Under the pieces are notes generated by a model. That model made no database searches. It was not told the origin of the DNA and worked only from the letters and a program-made list of their open reading frames with translations. The position numbers were made by a program, and so were the translations under genes. Source: Vigna angularis (taxonomy: Eukaryota; Streptophyta; Magnoliopsida; Fabales; Fabaceae). Taken from it: 64,000 nucleotides of DNA. Positions 62,357 to 64,000 of this stretch are shown piece after piece (positions within the stretch are counted from its first letter, which is position 1; each line of letters starts with the position of its first letter). The stretch spans positions 11,652,501 to 11,716,500 of the forward strand of contig NC_068973.1 of the NCBI RefSeq assembly GCF_016808095.1. The letters are read 5' to 3'.

Positions 62357-63317
62357 TGTTGGAACAATCGGTACAGTTATAGAGTCGCACAGCGGAATAA
62401 AATACTTAGAAAGCGTGTTACGGTCACAAATCAAGTTTAATGGTCCGTTTTAGAAAAACAATTTTCTTAGAGAAAATTTATCAAACAGTTGATGTACGTA
62501 CAATAAAATGAGTGTAGGGAATAAGAAGATCAACACATAATTTTTATCCTGATTCGAATCAAAAGATTCTACGTCCAGTCGTTAATCACTATAAATAGTT
62601 ATTAACCTTTTTCACTAAAAATGGTTTCACAGATTACAACAAATAGTGAATAAAGCAGATAAATAAACCTTCCTTCGACGAACGAACCGGAAGAAGAACA
62701 CTCTGCCAACTCGAAGAGAACCGCTCCGACTATCGACAAACGAAACGCGAGCTTCTCCTATTCACGAGACCAGGCAAAGCACCTTGCTAACTCGAAGAGA
62801 GCTTGCTCCGACTATCGACACACGACACACGAGCCTCTCTTGTTCACGAGACCAAGCAAGGGAACTTGAACTATAGCTTTTGAGAACTTCCTCTGACAAA
62901 CAGTATTCTGCAAGAGCTTCTGTTCAACAACTTTTCTTCCTGATTTCTCCAAATCAAAATATATAGCCAAGTACACTGAATGCCAAAGGTCAGCTCCCAA
63001 CTGCCATGAATAATCGATTATTGTAAGTGATAATCGATTATTCAAGTCCGTTACAGGGTTTTCAAAATGTGATAATCGATTATATGAAGAGATAATCGAT
63101 TATTCCTGTATGACTTTGTGATAATCGATTATTGCCATTCCATAATCGATTATTTCAGTTAAAAATGCAAGTTTACAAGGTTTACAAGAATTTCCTACTA
63201 CATTTAATTTCTACAAATTGCTTTTAACTAATTCTAATATCTTCTTCAACTAAAACTTCTTGTAGCATCATCAAAACAAATTTCTTCAAGATTTACCAAT
63301 ACTCCTTATTGGTAACA
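62357..63317 (-). mobile_element. LTR of a SIRE/Maximus-like Copia element (961 bp)
   Basis: On the plus strand it runs TGTTGGAACAATCGG...TTGGTAACA. On the minus strand ATCATCAAAAAGGGGGAGAT directly precedes it, the characteristic polypurine tract of SIRE-like elements, so this is the 3' LTR of an element that continues to the right. Possible target bases AATTA precede it; the other end is outside the window. Confidence 0.8.
63011..63154. repeat. Six ATAATCGATTAT palindromes in the LTR
   Basis: The core AATCGATTA occurs at 63012, 63032, 63074, 63094, 63123 and 63144, in pairs about 20 bases apart separated by 20-30 bases of unrelated sequence. Confidence 0.95.
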
Positions 63318-64000
63318 ATCTCCCCCTTTTTGATGATGATCAAAAATTCAATTTTAAAAGCAAGTTTGGCTTTCCTGCAAAACATACAAGCTAACAAACA
63401 ACAACAAGGTTAGCAATACCTGTAATAATTTATACTTCTCCCCTTGTATTATTCTTCTCCCCCTTTTTGATCAGAAGCAAAAAGATCGGATGTTGAAGGC
63501 TCCCCCTAAATATGATCTCCCCCTCAATTAATCAAAGGATGCATATAATCAAGAGATCATTTTATTTATGAAAATAAATATTACATTATAAGAAGAATGG
63601 ACAAACTAGCCGTTTATGGTCGTTTATAGCCGTTATGGGATGCTCCAACGGCTCTATTTTTGAACCTGTCAGCGTGATAATCGATTATGGCTTGTGATAA
63701 TCGATTATCAGTTCAATAATTACTGCCCAGAATTGCATGATAATCGATTATGCATAATGATAATCGATTATCTGCTCAAGATTTTCCAGAATTGATTTTA
63801 ATGCATGAATAATCGATTATAACTTAGTGATAATCGATTATGAAGCGTTAAGTTTACGAAAAATGCAAAAATTTGCATAGATTTTGATTCTAAGATATGT
63901 CTAACACTCCTAACTCTCTTCTAAGCTCAAAAAATCTATCTCCAGGTTTAACAAGAAAGCATTTCAGCTAGCACAATCAGTTCAGAAACTAATTTTGACA
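63318..64000 (-). other. 3' internal region of the SIRE-like element
   Basis: No open frame is seen. Several CTCCCCCT tracts (63322, 63440, 63463, 63500 and 63520) read as AGGGGGAG on the minus strand, repeating the polypurine motif upstream of the LTR. The element runs off the right edge. Confidence 0.6.
63677..63841. repeat. Six more ATAATCGATTAT palindromes in the internal region
   Basis: Three pairs, each about 20 bases apart, mirror the arrangement inside the LTR although the surrounding sequence differs. Confidence 0.95.

Noticed and set aside
63011..63841. CRISPR-like array of short palindromic repeats
   Set aside because: The repeats are 10-12 base palindromes in uneven pairs inside a plant retroelement, with no cas genes; spacers and repeat lengths do not fit.

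Overview
The window looks like nuclear DNA of a flowering plant, most likely a papilionoid legume of the Vigna/Phaseolus/Glycine type. This is an inference. It rests on GT-AG introns in AT-rich DNA, two host genes closely resembling dicot proteins, and legume-type repeats (SIRE-like LTRs with a run of Gs before the LTR, and paired AATCGATTA palindromes). No bacterial, phage or CRISPR content was seen.

Layout. (1) 1-19.7 kb, minus strand: a pantothenate kinase 2 gene (PanK fused to a DUF89 phosphatase domain). Nineteen exons can be joined in phase; the last part lies beyond the left edge. A nearly intact Copia retrotransposon (12418-17243, LTRs 150/151 identical) sits in intron 5 and an old degenerate Copia in intron 13. 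One intron uses a GC-AG donor. (2) 19.7-34 kb: repeat-rich intergenic DNA with relic LTRs, Copia and Ty3/gypsy fragments, a tRNA-Thr(TGT), and an 889-bp hAT-type element with a perfect 8-bp target duplication. (3) 35.2-36.6 kb, minus strand: a complete three-exon gene for an ISU1-type mitochondrial Fe-S scaffold. (4) 36.6-43 kb: AT-rich DNA with a ~1 kb foldback repeat and a (TTA)n microsatellite. (5) 43-57.5 kb: a nest of elements. An old Copia is split by a CACTA-type element, which is split by a young non-autonomous Ty3/gypsy-type element with 2.2 kb LTRs. The Copia 3' LTR also carries a 2.5 kb solo LTR. (6) 57.9-62.4 kb: an element with ~200-bp terminal inverted repeats, split by a defective Copia. 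(7) 62.4-64 kb: a SIRE-like LTR and internal DNA with twelve AATCGATTA palindromes.

The most striking item is inside the young gypsy-type element. On the strand opposite to the element's own, it carries an apparently complete three-exon gene for a WUSCHEL-related homeobox (WOX-like) protein. The gene has a TATA box, an ATG-free leader, consensus splice sites, a homeodomain, a WUS-box-like motif and a C-terminal EAR-like motif. The element's own pol is gone except for a gag start, a protease piece and the pol tail. Its LTRs are almost identical and its 5-bp target duplication (TAGGA) is perfect, so a homeobox gene with introns seems to have been carried as cargo recently.
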